Source: Bettongia penicillata ogilbyi
Lineage: Eukaryota; Chordata; Mammalia; Diprotodontia; Potoroidae
Direction of reading: 5' to 3'
DNA length: 64,000 nucleotides
Assembly: GCA_023548195.1 (NCBI GenBank)
Contig: JAJHZJ010000269.1
Span: forward strand, 372,001-436,000
Shown piece by piece: positions 22,941-35,207 of the stretch (position 1 is the stretch's first letter; each line of letters begins with the position of its first letter). Made by a program: the position numbers and the translations under genes. The notes beneath the pieces are model-generated. The model made no database searches. It saw only the letters and a program-made list of their open reading frames with translations, and was not told the DNA's origin.

Positions 22941-23624
22941 AATTCTAATCTTTCACGAAACCCTTGATATTAGGATAGTTTGTTTCAAATTCCTTATCAG
23001 ATAATCTTTCAAAATCTGTACCCATAGTCAGTGCATTCATCAAATATCCCTAATAGATGGAAGATATCAAATACTCCAAGAGATTTTCACTGATGTCTGT
23101 GACAGTCATATTTCATTTATTGTTTCAGCCCATTTCTTTTGCTTCATTGATGAAAATACTAAGTGACTCACCAATATCTACAGTTAGTAACTGATAGTAA
23201 AAGAACTGTAATGCAAGTATCCTGACTCATGTTCTTGTATTCGTTTCAATGAATATCCCATTATACATGATCTTTACTTGGAAAAAAAATTGCATCTTTT
23301 TTCAATTTAGAGATTTCAGATTTCCAGAGTTTTACCTTTTTTATGTCCAAGATGAGCTGTACTTTTAAGGAATGAAACTTGTTCCCCCAAAAGTTTACTT
23401 ATGATGGTTCATTTTGACTTTCCAGGAACTGTACTTTTCTAAAAGAAATGTCACTAGAGGAAAATGGATAGTAAGACCAAAGAAAAACTTTGAGCATATG
23501 TCTGGGGTTGACTTTTTTTTCTTGAGAATCAGCCATTATAAATATTTTAGTCATAGCAACTCATGCATGTATTAAAGTATATATGAGTGCATGTGTGTGC
23601 ATGTGTGTGAGTGAATTATAGGAT
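22941..23624. other. Unassigned AT-rich DNA
   Basis: I see no gene or clear repeat. The first 100 bases may be further degraded RTE sequence. Confidence 0.5.
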
Positions 23625-23824
23625 CCCAAATTTAGATAGAAAAAAATCTCAAAGGTAATTTAATCCAATTAATTAATTTTACACATGAGGAAATGAGGAT
23701 CATAGAGTTTAAAAGGATTCTCAAGATCACACAAAGTGTTAAATGGCAGAGCTGAACTTTTAACTCACATCTCCTAAATGCAATAACTAGTACTCTTTCC
23801 TTTGTACCATGCTTCCTCCTAGGG

Positions 23825-23825
<1 letters not shown>
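23625..23825 (+). repeat. MIR SINE
   Basis: Follows the MIR order closely: 'TTTTACACATGAGGAAATGAGG', 'TCAAGATCACACAAAGTG', 'AATGGCAGAGCTGAAC', 'ACTCTTTCC..TACCATGCTTCC'. Confidence 0.7.

Positions 23826-23826
<1 letters not shown>

Positions 23827-23862
<36 letters not shown>
23827..23862. repeat. (TA)n microsatellite
   Basis: About 18 uninterrupted TA units directly after the MIR element. Confidence 0.95.
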
Positions 23863-23865
<3 letters not shown>

Positions 23866-24254
23866 CAGAGAATGTATTGATAATTATGAAATATATTTAA
23901 ATATAAAGTCCTTAACAGGGAGCTGGTGAAGTGCCTCAATATTGTGTATATTTTTCTATGGCTAACTATGAGTCATTTAAGTAACGTTCATGAAATTTGT
24001 ATCCCAAAATGCAAAATTATTTTTCAGTTAGTGACTACTATAGATTCATTAGGGGGCAAGGAAAAGGACCAGACCTGTGATTTTTCTGGTATCAAGAAGT
24101 GATTAGTTTCTACATCAGATCCCATTGTGGCAACAATTTCATTCTTCCTGGCAAGGACACGTGAAGTTGGATTGTTATTCATTTCCAAAACCCTTGAAAT
24201 TGTTTTTCCCCAAATATTGTAAATCTTATTATAGAAAAATGTATTGATTTTATT

Positions 24255-24430
24255 GGATCTTAGAATTTGAGCTGAAGAAAGGAATTTAGAGATAATCTAG
24301 AGTAAACATCTCATTTTAAAACTGGAAAAAATAAAGTGATTCTAGACAGTTTAAGTGACTTCTTTAAGAATGCACATATAGTAAGTACCAGACTTGAGGG
24401 CTGAGGCTCGGTCTCCTGACTGTAGTAGAA
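24255..24430 (+). repeat. MIR SINE
   Basis: MIR order: 'CATCTCATTTTAAAACTGG', 'GTTTAAGTGACTTC', 'GCACATATAGTAAGTACC', 'GACTTGAGGGCTGAGGCTCGG', 'CTCCTGACTGTAGT'. Confidence 0.65.
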
Positions 24431-24789
24431 GGGACTTTTCAACAACAACAACGAAATGGCTCTTCTACTTCCTTAATAGTTAGCTTTTCAAAATTTTCTT
24501 CATAATATATTGTGAGGATTAGAGAATAGATACTGGACTTGTAATTCCATTGATCTAAAGAACTCTTGAATGAGAAAATAATTTCTACCAATGTAAGTTG
24601 ACATTTCTGGAATTACTTTTGGTATTTGAGAGTCTTCTAGAAGAATAAGTGGTTGACTTGTTTGCACAGACTGTATGCATCAGCAATTATCTTTCTAATT
24701 CTGAGGTTACTGTTCTGTGAATTACACTATTACACCTACTACTATCCACCATACACTCACTTTCTAAATTCTTTATTTAAAACTTTAAA

Positions 24790-25274
24790 TGTTAGGAATA
24801 TTTTCCTGAAAATTTATTAATTTATTTGTTTACAATTTTCAACAATAACTTCCATAAATTTTAATATCCCCCTCTCTCCTCAAAACAGCATGCAAACTTA
24901 TATGGATTCTACACATATATTCCTATTAAACACATTTTCACATTAGTCATATTGCATAAAATAATTGTAGTGACTGGGAGAAACCATGAGGAAAACCAAA
25001 CTAAACGAAAGATTAAAAAAAGACAAAATAGTTTGCTTCATTCTGCATTCTGACTCCATAGTTCTTTTGTTGGATGTGAATGGCATTTTGCATCATGAGT
25101 CCTTTGAATATGTTTTGGGTCCTTGAATTGCTGTGAAAGACTAAGCCTATCAAAAACACTTGCACATAGTGGCTATAACTGTGTATAATTCTCTTCTGGT
25201 TCTGCTCGCTTTACTCAGCCTCAATTTTTGTAAGTCTTTTCAGATTTTTCTGAAGTACATCCCTTCATCATTTC
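24790..25274 (-). mobile_element. L1 3' end, minus strand (L1-II tail)
   Basis: Complement of an L1 3' UTR and the end of ORF2; the 'TTCTGCTCGCTTTACTCAGCC' stretch matches the complement of the 'TCTGATGCTGAGC' region of L1-I. It ends at 25,274 exactly where a T-run begins. Probably the tail of the L1 that continues at 27,041-35,207. About 370 bases of L1 expected between the two parts are missing. Confidence 0.7.
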
Positions 25275-27040
25275 TTTTTTTTGATATGTAATAATATTTA
25301 ATAAAATTATAATATCCATTTGTCTGTTCCAAATGTAAAACATAACTATAATGTATACAAATTTCTATAGACAAGTAAATTTTCAAAATCAGAAAATCAA
25401 AACCATCACATGGTCTGATTAGAAAGACTCATTTAAATAAAAGTAGTTAATTTTGTCACATATTCAAAGCCTGCAACAAAGGTTTTCCTATAGTGTGAGA
25501 GCATCTTTGCATTATCTAACTGCAGTGAGTCAGTGAGCAGGGCATGTACATGCAGTGCACACTGTGCTCAGATCTACTCCCCACCTCCCTGCCAACCTAT
25601 CCCCTGCAGGAACAGATTGACCCTGTTATCCATCACATGTTTCACCAAATAATCAGCAAATCTCAGGTTGTATGTGGTCGGCTTCAGAATCTTCCTCAGT
25701 TCCGAATCATGGATGTGAAGGGTTTCTTCTTCTACTTCTACAGTGGCATCACTGAAGTGCTTCTGTTGCCAAAAAATAACGTTGGTTGCCCCAGAAACAA
25801 ATCCTCAGACATCACACCAGAGAGAAGGTGATGTTGCTGCAATGCCATGTATGAGAAACAGAGATAACCTTTGGTGAAGATGTCCAATGGTATTAGTGAT
25901 GAGTCCTGGCATGACCATCACCTACCCCAGGTTAGCTGGAGTCTGTACAGTAACTGGGGGACTTTCAGAGGGTGCATCATCTCTCAGGAGGAAGCTTTTC
26001 TGTTTAGCATCCACTTGTGCCCTTTTTTATCATGGTGGTGCCCTCTAAGATGCCAGGGTCCAGGATCTCAGGGGTCATATGCACAGGAAATCTCACAGGC
26101 TCAATAGTCATTGGACCCCCGTGTATTGCTAACATTTGCTGTTTTTGACAGGATCTCATCTACCTTTAGGGCATACCCTCTATAGTTCTCAGGTATCTTT
26201 TCATCCACATTTCTGAATTTGTATTTGAAATTTCAGAAGCAGATGCAGAAACATAATCATCTGCAGGAGGGATAGAATGCTGAAGCCAAACATCCTAAGA
26301 TAGACTCTTTCAAGGTCTCTACTGGGAGTAGTCCTGAAGGCCAGGTTCTATCATGCCTGGAAAAAGGAACAAAACAATCATTAGGGCACCTCCCAATCAA
26401 TGCACTAGAGAAATATAAAATAGACCTTTTTTCTCCAGAAGAATGAGCTTAAATAAGATAAAGATATTGTGTCAAAATTGAAGGATGAGATCTCTTGGGG
26501 AAGGAGGTAGGAATATGTGGGAACTTTTTATGGAAGCTCCTCCCAAGGAACTATTCATATATTCATAGAGTTCCTGAGAATTTAAATTTGGGAAAAATAC
26601 TTCTTTTCAAAATAGGCATGTGTAGTGAGCTCAAGTATTTCTTGGAGTAACCTTAGAGAGGCAGCTGTTTCAGAACACAAACACTTTTCTGGATAGTTTC
26701 TCTAGTTATATTACTTCGATTGCCTTGACTTCAATCTATCTGTAGCAATAGAGACAACATATATGCTTATTCCACTTACATTTCTGGAGGGCAAGTGGAA
26801 AAACATGGTATCTTCCTCATAGTTGTGAGCTCCAGTGGGCAAGGCAAGGCAAGGCAAATATTTTCTCTCTTTCAGTAAAGTGTGGCTATCATGGTCTTCT
26901 TCTCTAATGAGGGCAGGATATGAGAAATCAACCTGGATGTGCTTCTTGTGGTGGAAGTCCACCACTATGCACGGTAACCTCTACCTGTCTTCAAAATGGA
27001 TCGTCTACCCTAAGGATTAAGACCACAGGGGGATGCAAAG
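25275..27040 (-). pseudogene. AVL9P: AVL9 processed pseudogene
   Basis: An intronless, decayed copy of AVL9, a DENN-domain protein of late secretory traffic. Reading the minus strand from about 27,030 downwards: an N-terminal part at 26,711-26,965 ('FHHKKHIQVDFSYPALI', 'KYLPCLALPTGAHNYEEDT', 'FFHLPSRN'); 'ELYEYMNSSLGG' at 26,538-26,577; 'LILLEKK' near 26,430; 'PLDIFTKGYLC' near 25,875; 'GFVSGATNVIFWQQKHFSDA' near 25,760-25,803; 'LRFADYLVKHV' near 25,650; 'LQLDNAKM' near 25,510. The order matches AVL9 along most of its length with no intron gaps. Frameshifts and stops are frequent, and the C-terminal tail is missing. A variant poly(A) signal (ATTAAA) precedes a T8 run at 25,275-25,282, which is the A-tail. 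No target duplication is visible. The family call rests on my memory of AVL9. Confidence 0.88.
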
Positions 27041-27398
27041 ACAACCTCAGAGCTGTTTTGACTTGCATATCTCAAATCAATAGTGACTTAGAGCATTTTT
27101 TCATATGACTATAGATAGCTTTAACTTCATCCTTTGAAAACTGCCTGTTCATATCTTGAAGATTTATCAGTTCAGGAAAGACTGGTATTCTTGTAAATTT
27201 AACACAATTTTTTATATGATTTGAAAATGAGACCATTATCACGATGAATAGTTATAAAAATTCCTTCCCAGTTGTCTGTTTCCCTCGTGATTGTGGTTGC
27301 ATTGACTTTGCTTGTGCAAAACTATTCAATTTAATACAATAAAAAATTATCCATTCTGAATTTAAGAATGTTCTCCTTCTCTTGTTTCATCATAAATT
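27041..27398 (-). mobile_element. L1-II ORF2 C-terminal segment
   Basis: Complement of ORF2: 'TAGTGACTTAGAGCATTTTT' matches the complement of the L1-I region near 6,470. It continues at 30,264 across the inserted HAL1. Confidence 0.75.
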
Positions 27399-27415
27399 CC
27401 TCCATTCTCCACAAA
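27399..27415. repeat. Target-site duplication of HAL1 copy D, left
   Basis: CCTCCATTCTCCACAAA is repeated at 30,264-30,280 with one mismatch (ACAAA/ATAAA). The two L1-II halves join cleanly across it. Confidence 0.9.
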
Positions 27416-30263
27416 GCTTCTCTATTTATTTATTTATTGATATGGATATATTTATTTAACTTTTTACATTCATTTTCACAAAATTTTGGGTTCCAAATTT
27501 TTTCCCCATTTGTCCCCTCCCCCCACCCCAATACACCAAGCATTCTAATTTCCCGTAACAGCAATCTGTCCTGTCTTCTATCATCCCTCCCTTCTCTTCT
27601 GCCCATGTTCTCTTTTGTCCTGTAGGGCCAGATGACTTTCTATTCCCCATTAACTATATTTCTTATTTTCTAGTGGCAAGAACAATACTAAACAGTTGTT
27701 CTTAAAACTTTAAGTTCCAAATTCTCTCCTTCCGTCCCTCCCCACCCATTCCCTTTGGGAAGGCAGACAATTCAATATAGGCCATATTTGTGTAGTTTTG
27801 CAAATGACTTTGCAAATGTTGTGTAAGACTAACTATATTTCCCTCGATACTATCTTGCCCCCCATTGATTCTATTCTGTCTTTTGATCCTGTCCCACCTC
27901 GAGTGTTGACTTCAAATTGCTCCCTCCTCCCATTGCCCTCCCTTCCATCACCCCCCCACCCTACTTATCTCCTTCTCCCCCACTTTCCTGTATTGTAAGA
28001 TAGGTTTTCATACCAAAATGAGTGTGCATTTTATTCCTTCCTTTAGTCGAATGTGATGAGAGTAAACTTCATGTTTTTTTTTCTCAGCTCTCCTCTTTTC
28101 CCCTCCACTAAAAAGTCTCCTGCTTGCCTCTTGAATGAGATATAATTTACCCCATTCCATTTCACCCTCTCTCCTCCCACTACATTTCTCTCTCACCGTT
28201 TACCTTAATTTCTTTTAAGATATGATCCTATCCTATTCAATTCACTCTGTGCTCTCTGCCTTTGTGTGTGCGTGCATGTGTGTATGTGTGTGCTCATGTG
28301 TATACATGTGTGTGTGCATGCGTGTCTGTGTGTGTGTGTATGTGTGTGTGTAGTCCCACCAACTACCCAGATACTGAAACGTTTTAAGAGTTACAAATAT
28401 TGTAATTCCATGTAGAAATGTAAACAGTTCACCTTTGGTAAGTCCCTTATGACTTCTCTTTGCTGTTTACTTTTTCATGCTTCTTCTCATTCTTGTGCTT
28501 GAAAGTCAAATTTTCTTTTCACCTCTGGTCTTTTCATCAAGAATGCTTGAAAGTCGTCTGTTTCATTGAAAAACCATATCTTCCCCTGAAGTATTATACT
28601 CAGTTTTGCTGAGGTAGGTGATTATTGGTTTTAGTCCTAATTCTTTGACTTCTGGAATATCCTATTCCACGCCCTTCGATCCCTTAATGTAGAAGCTGCT
28701 AGATCTTGTGTTGTCCTGATTTTATTTCCACAATACTGGAATTGTTTCTTCTAGCTGCTTGCAATATTTTCTCCTTGACCTGGGAATTCAGAATTTGGCC
28801 ACAATGTTCCTAGGAGCTTCTCTTTTTGGATCTCTTTCAGGTGGTGATCGATGAATTCCTTCAATATTTATTTTGCCCTCTGGTTCTAGAATCTCAGGGT
28901 GGTTTTCCTTGATAATTTCATAAAAGATGATGTCTAGGCTCTTTTTTGATCATGGCTTTCAGGTAGTCCCATAATTTTTAAATTGTCTCTCCTGGATCTA
29001 TTTTCCAGGTCAGTTTTTCTTTTCCCATGAGATATTCCACATTCTCTTCCATTTTTTCATTCTTCTGGTTTTGTTTGGTGATTTCTTGGTTTCTCAGAAA
29101 GTCATTAGACTCCATCTGTTCCATTCTAATTTTGAGAGAACTATTCTCTTCAGTGAGCTTTTGAACTTCTTTTTCCATTTGACTAATTCTGCTTTTGGAA
29201 GCATTCTTCTCCTCATTGCCTTTTGAACCTCTTTTGCCTATTGAGTTAGCCTATTTTTCAAGGTGTTATTTTCTTCAGCAATTTTTTGGGTCTCCTTTAG
29301 CAAGGTATTGACCTGTTTTTCATGCTTTTCTTACATGTCTCTCATTTCTCTTCCCAGTTTTTCCTCCACCTCTCTAACTTGATTTTCAAAATTCTTTTTG
29401 AGCTCTTCCATGGCCTCAGCCCATTGGATATCTGTTTCGGATGCTTGGTATACAGAGGCTTTGACTTCTATGTTTTTCCCTGATGGTAAGCATTGTTCTT
29501 CCTCATCAGAAAGGAAAGAAGGAAACATCTGTTCACCAAGAAAGAAACCTTCTACAGTCTTATTTTTTTTCCCCTTTTCTGGGCATTTTCCCAGCCAGTT
29601 ACTTGACTTCTGAGATTCCTCTCCATATGCCCCTTGACTCCAGATCCGCCCAGCTAGTACTTGGGGTCTGAGATTCAAATGCTGCTCCCCAGCCTCAGGG
29701 CTTTCAGTGGCAGGTGGGGCTGCTATACAGGATAAGATTAAATTCAGGTTCTCAGGTGGGGGAAGGGCCACCTTCCATGCTCATTTCCCTCAGAGGGTTT
29801 ATGTGGAGACCTTCAGTAATGGATCTGAGGTCCTGTCTGCTTCAGGAGCCCCTGGACAGTGCCGCCTCTGCCACTGCCTCCTGAGGGGGCCTAAGTTACG
29901 GAGACACCCCTCTCCCCTCTTGCCCAGCCCAGAAGTCTCTCTCACTGACCTGTAGCACATGTGGGTGGAGGGGCTTTTCCAGCAGCTGGAGATTCCGTCC
30001 CTGAAGCCTGCACAAATCTGCTCCTCTTGGAGCTCCTCTCGGCACGTGGCCAGGGCAGGGCTGGGTTCTGCTGTCTGGTGTGCAACAGGCCTTTGGGGTT
30101 GGTTTTTCAGGGGTCTCTGGAACATACATCTCCTTCTCTCCGTTGTTGCACAGTTTCCACTGCTCCAGAATTTGTGGAGAGTTCTTTTTACAAGAAATTT
30201 ATGGGTTGTGGGCTTTGGAGCTATCATATGTGAATCTTTCTACTCTGCCATCTTGTGTCCTCC
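27416..30263 (-). mobile_element. Full-length HAL1 (copy D) nested in L1-II
   Basis: A complete ORF1-only element of about 2.85 kb. It has an A-rich 3' tail (TTTATTTATTTATT at 27,421), a 3' UTR with (GT)n at 28,263-28,352, ORF1 at 28,637-29,586, and a 5' UTR up to the 5' motif CCATCTTG (30,248-30,255). Same orientation as the host L1. No ORF2 sequence lies inside it. Confidence 0.9.
28637..29586 (-). pseudogene. HAL1 ORF1 pseudogene (copy D)
   Basis: The start at 29,586 (complement of CAT in 'GGGCATTTTCC') gives MPRKG, but a one-base shift in the following A-run moves the frame. The shifted frame then reads 'FFLGEQMFPSF', 'DEEEQCLPSGK', 'AMEELKKNFENQVREVEEKL' down to about 29,331. The coiled coil and RRM follow (28,978-29,178, 'MEKEVQKLTEENSSLKIRME') with more breaks. 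It ends at the common stop near 28,637. Confidence 0.85.
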
Positions 30264-31390
30264 CCTCCATTCTCCATAAATCTGAAAAATAAACTATACT
30301 TGCTCCCATAATTTATTTATAATGTCAGCCTTTATACCTAGATCATGTACCCATTTGGAATTTATTCTGGCATATCATGTCAGGCATTGGTCTATGCCCA
30401 TTTACCCTCACAATATTTTCCTGTTTTCCTACAGATTTTTGTCAAACAGTGAGTTTTTATCCAAGATGCTGGCATCCTTGACTTTATCAAACAGTAGTGT
30501 GCTACGGTCATTGACTACTGTGTCGTGGATACATAGCTTATTCTACTGATCCACCTCTTCATTTCTTAGCCAGTATCAAGTTGTTCTGATGATTATTGCT
30601 TTTTACTATAATTTAAGATCTGGTATGGCTAAGCCACCTCCTTTAGCATTTATTTTTATTAATTCTCATGATATTCTAGAGCTTTTATTCTTCCAGATGA
30701 ATTTTAGTGTCAATTTTTTTTCTAGATGTATGAAATAATTTGTGTTGTTTTGATTGGTATGACATTAAATAAGTAAATTAATTTAGGTAAAATTTTCATT
30801 TGAATAATATTTTGACAGCCTACCCATGAGCAACTGTTTTGTAAATTATGTAGTTCTGGTTTTAATTATGCAAAAGCTGTGTTGTAATTTTATTGATATT
30901 ATCCTTGGATCCATTTTGGTAGGTAGACTCTCAAATATTTTATAGTGTCTACAGTAACTTTAAGTAAAATTTCTCTTTCTATCTCTTGCTGTTGAGCATT
31001 GGTTATAATATATAGAAATGCAGATGATTTATGTGAGTTTATTTTGCAACCTATGGCTTTGCAAAAGTTACTTTTTAGTTCTAGTAGTTTTTTACATGAT
31101 TTTCTAGAATTCTCTAATGCAAAGAGTGATAACTTAATTTCTTCTTTGCCTACTCACATTCCCCTATTTATTTTTCTTCTCTTATTGCTAAAGTTTACAT
31201 TTGTAGTACCACTGATTAACAGTGGTGATAATGGACATACTTGTTACACCCCAATCGTATTGGAAATGCATGTACCTTATTCCCATATCATGTAAGGTTT
31301 GCTTATGGTTTTAGGTAGATGCTCCTTATCATTTTAACGAAATCAATTTTTCCCTCTGCTTTCCAGTGTTTTCAATAGAAATGGATATTC
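30264..31390 (-). mobile_element. L1-II ORF2 middle segment
   Basis: Complement of the ORF2 reverse-transcriptase and C-terminal region, continuing 27,398. It matches the minus-strand copy at 60,030-60,900 word for word in many places. It stops near 31,390, at a point equivalent to about 5,035 of L1-I. Confidence 0.8.
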
Positions 31391-31395
31391 TATGG

Positions 31396-31689
31396 ATGCC
31401 TTCCACATCCACAAAAAGAAGTAGAGAATTCAATTGCAGAATGTAACAGATAATTTTCTTTTGTATTACGTTTTGGTTTGTTATATTATCTCTCCCATTC
31501 ATTTCAATTCTTCTATGCAGCATGACTGTGCTGAAAATGTATTTAATAGTAATGTCTACGTAGAACCTATGAAAAATTTTATGCCATCCCAGGGAGGGAG
31601 GGGGAAAGGAGGGGATAAGGAGGGAAAAAGAAATCTAAGTTACATGTTAGTGATTGTGGAACACTGAAAATAAATAAAATTAACAAAAA
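31396..31689 (+). mobile_element. L1 3'-end fragment, plus strand, inside L1-II
   Basis: A 5'-truncated L1 tail of about 295 bases, from 'GCCTTCCACATCC' through 'GGGAGGGAGGGGGAAAGG' to 'AATAAATAAAATTAAC' and an A-run. It is the same 3' UTR family as L1-I (9,870-10,180), in the opposite orientation to its host. Confidence 0.85.
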
Positions 31690-32930
31690 AAATTGTCAAA
31701 TTTATGGGCATACAGTTGGGCAAAATAATTTCTAATTATTGTTTTAATTTAATCACAAATGAATTCACTCATCTCATTTTTGAGACTGGGAATTTGATTT
31801 TCTTCTTCTTAAAATGAAATTGACCAAAATTTTTTGATTATATTTTTTTATTGTAAAATCAGCTCTTAGTTTTATTGATTATTTCAATGGTTTTCTTAAT
31901 TTCAATTTTATTATTTCCTCCTTCGATTATCAGTATTTCTAATTTACTATTTAATTGAGGATTTTCAATGTGTTCTCTTTCTAACTTTTGCAGCAGCATG
32001 CCCAAGTCATTAAACTCATCTTTCTCTCTTTTATTCATATGAGCATTCAGAAATAATAACACTTTCCCTAAGAACTGCTTTCACTGCATGCCACAAGTTT
32101 ATAGCTTGTCTCATTATTTTTAGTCTCTTGAATGAAGTTATTGATTCTTTTCATCATTTGTTTTTTGAATCACTCATTCTTTAGGATTAAATTATTTTGT
32201 TTTGAATTAATTTTTACTCTATATTTCCATGGCTCTTTATTATACATCATTTTAGTGCATTGGGATCTGAAAAGGAGGCCTTGACTATTTCTTCCTTTCT
32301 CCTCTGGATTGTGAGGTTTTTGTGCCCTAATGTCTGGCCAGTTTTGGTGTATGTGCTGTGTCCCATTGGAGAAAAAAAAAAAGCATATTACTTTCTGTCC
32401 CCTTCAGTTTCCTCCAGAGGTCTATCCTACTCACCTTTTTCCAAATTCTATTCACCTTCTTAACTTCTTTGTTTCCTTTTTTTTTTTTTTTTATTTTGAG
32501 GTCAAATATATCACATTCAGAGAGAGAGAAATTGAGGTCATTCACGAGTATAGATTTGCTTTTTATTTTTTCCTGTAACTCCCTAACTTCTCCTCTAAGA
32601 ATCTGGATGCTATACCACTTGGTGAATATATATTTAGTAATGGTACTTCACTGTGTGTGATGCCTTGTAGCAGGTAATAGTTTCCCTCCTTGTCTCTTTT
32701 GATTAGATCTATTTTTACTTTTGCTTTGACTGAGATTAGGATTGCTACCATTGCTTGTATTTTTTTTTTTTTACTTCAACTGAAGTATAACATATTCTGC
32801 TCCAGCCTCTTACATTTACCCCCTGTTTCAAATACGTTTCTTGTAAACAACATATTGTAGAATTATGGTTTTTAATCCATTCTGCTATCCACCTCCGTTG
32901 TATAGGAGAGTTCATCCCATTCACATTCAC
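31690..32930 (-). pseudogene. L1-II ORF2 N-terminal pseudogene
   Basis: Starts at 32,930 with 'MNVNGMNSPIQRRWIAEWI' and 'CLQETYLKQG', the endonuclease N-terminus. Further words occur near 31,859-32,062 ('KREKDEFNDLGMLLQKLE'). Stops and A/T-run shifts (for example 32,348-32,360 and 32,476-32,494) break it. Confidence 0.8.
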
Positions 32931-33389
32931 ATTTATGATTAATATCCGTGTCTTTTCTCCATTCTATCCCTGTGATTTTTTACTTTTATTCCTATCTTCT
33001 CTCTTCCCCTCCAAAGAGTTTTACTTTTGGTCACTGTCTCCCTCAATCTTCCCTTTCTTCTATCTTTCTTTTTCTTTTTTGTTGTACTACTTCTTCCCAA
33101 ATCCTAACTATTCCCTCCTTTTTCTTTCTCCTTTCCCCTCCTACTTCCTGTAAGGCAAGTGAGGTCTCTATGCTTAATTGAGTATGTTTTTACTTCCTTG
33201 AACCAAATCGGATGAGAGTAAAGTTCACACAAAGATCTGCTTCCCTCCCTCTATTATAATGTTTTACACCTCCTCATACGATGTTATTCATAGTTTTAGA
33301 CTTCCTCCTTTCCTCTTGTACCTTCACACACCTTAATCAGCTTTTTTAACATCACATCAGTAAATTTATACCCTCTCTTTCTCTCTCTC

Positions 33390-33394
<5 letters not shown>

Positions 33395-33450
<56 letters not shown>
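33395..33450. repeat. (TA)n microsatellite in the L1-II spacer
   Basis: About 28 TA units bounded by CT-rich and CA-rich ends, in the sequence between ORF1 and ORF2. L1-I has no such block in its spacer. Confidence 0.95.
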
Positions 33451-33452
<2 letters not shown>

Positions 33453-33699
33453 TCCCCTTTAAATGTCATAATAATTATGTGATTCTCAAGTTTAACAAAT
33501 ATCATCCTCTCATAAAAGGATGTAAATATGTTTGGCTCATGTTGAATAACAAGGTTTCATTATTCCTTTTTTTCCCTGTTTACCTTTTTATAACTCTCTT
33601 GAGTCTTGTTTTTGAAGATCAAATTTTCTATTGAACTCTGGCCTTTTCATATAGAAGGTGTGGAAATTACCTATTTCATTGAATTCCATCACCTTGCCT

Positions 33700-34400
33700 G
33701 AAAGATTATGGTCAATTTTCCTGGGAAATTGAAAATGGTTGTATTCCAAACTCCTTTGCCCTATAGAATATTATATTCCAATCTCTCCAAAGTTTTAGTG
33801 TAGAAGTGACAATCTCTTGTGTGATACTGACTGTATTTCGTTGGTATGTGAATTTTTACTTTTTTACTGCTTGCAGTATTTTCTACTTGACCTGATAATG
33901 TTAGAGTTTGGCAACAATATTCCATTATGTTTACAATTTGGGATTTCTTTGAGGAGGTGATTGCTGTATTATTTTGATGACGATTTTGTCTTCTGGATAT
34001 AGGACCACAGGGCAGTTTTTCTTGATGATTTCTTGGAAGATGTTGTCCAGGCTCTTTTTTGTATCATGGGTTTCCAGGAGACTAATAGTTTTTAGACTTT
34101 CTTTCATCTATTTTCCAGGTCATTTTTTTCCAATGAGATATTTTACATTTTCTTCTATTTTTTCCTTTAAACGATTTTGTTTGATTCTTGATGCCTCATA
34201 GAGTCATTAGCTTTAATGAATTGCTTTCTTCAGTTAGCTTTTGTACCTCATTATCTAATTAGCCAATTTTATTTTTAAGGAACTAATGGTATTTTAAAAA
34301 TTATTGATCAGTTTTCCTTCTACCTATCTAATTTGAAATTTATAATCCTTCTTGAGTTCTTCCAAGAATGCTCTTTTTCCTTGAAACTAGCTTATATTTC
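33700..34400 (-). pseudogene. L1-II ORF1 pseudogene
   Basis: The complement shows ORF1 words around 34,000-34,350 (region matching 'LPESH', 'CPD', coiled coil) with many stops and gaps. It is more diverged than the HAL1 ORF1s. Confidence 0.65.
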
Positions 34401-35207
34401 CTTTTGAGATTTCAGATGTGTGTATAGTGTCAATGCTCTCCTCTTCTGATTTTGTAGTTTGATCTTCCCTGTCCCTATAATAGGATTCTATGATAATTAC
34501 TTTTCTAATTTGATTCCTGCTCATGGTGCTTACCTTTTTCCTGGCTTTTAAGATGAATCTCTGCTTCTGGGTTATAGGATGCTCTGTCTCATATTTCTTG
34601 TGCTGGGAGCTTAGGGCCTTGTTTGTGTACTGTTGCCTCTGATTCTTTCATCAATAAGATAGATAATACTGTAACTTACCTGGTGGTGAGCTGGATGGTG
34701 TGTGCCAAGACTGAGGGAAGGTGAAATCTATCTGAGTTTCCATGGCATCTCTATGATGCTTGTTATTGAGATGTGGTGGAGGGGTGGTCTAGCCACTGGG
34801 GGTCTCCTTCTCCCCTAGGGCTCTCCTAGATAGTAGTCAGGCTCAATACTTGGTGAATACTGTCTGTACTGGTGTCTTTCCAGTTACTCTGGCTGTAGTA
34901 AGACATACCTGGGATTGTGGTGTTGGTACTTACCAGCTGCACTCCCCTCAGTCTCAGAATCTCCTGCTGCTCCCCTGAAGTGGGGTTTGCTGGAACACTT
35001 CCAGTACTGCACTACTCCCCTTCATCCACAACCAAAAGAATCCTTCCCATCAATATCTCTAGCCTCCCAAGCTTAAATACTGGTATACCCCTCCTGCTTT
35101 TTTCAGCATTCCAGAATTTTTCCTAGGATTATATTCTCTGGGTCTTTCAAGGTCAAAAAAGGAGGGTGAGAGTACTTAGAGTTTACTCTGCCATTTTGGG
35201 TCCCAGA

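Larger units (their letters stand above)
31690..35207 (-). mobile_element. L1-II 5' half (5' UTR, ORF1, start of ORF2)
   Basis: Read on the minus strand, the 5' end is near 35,207 ('GGGACCCAAAATGGCAGAG'). Then come a long 5' UTR, ORF1 remains at about 33,700-34,400, a spacer with a (TA)n block, and the ORF2 start near 32,930. About 550 bases of ORF2 relative to L1-I are missing at 31,390-31,690, where the plus-strand L1 tail sits. A weak possible TSD is ATTCTTTA at 24,768 and 35,224. Confidence 0.8.

Noticed and set aside
25544..26107. Two plus-strand open frames of 95 and 78 codons
   Set aside because: They are antisense to the AVL9-like minus-strand sequence, which has the real protein similarity.
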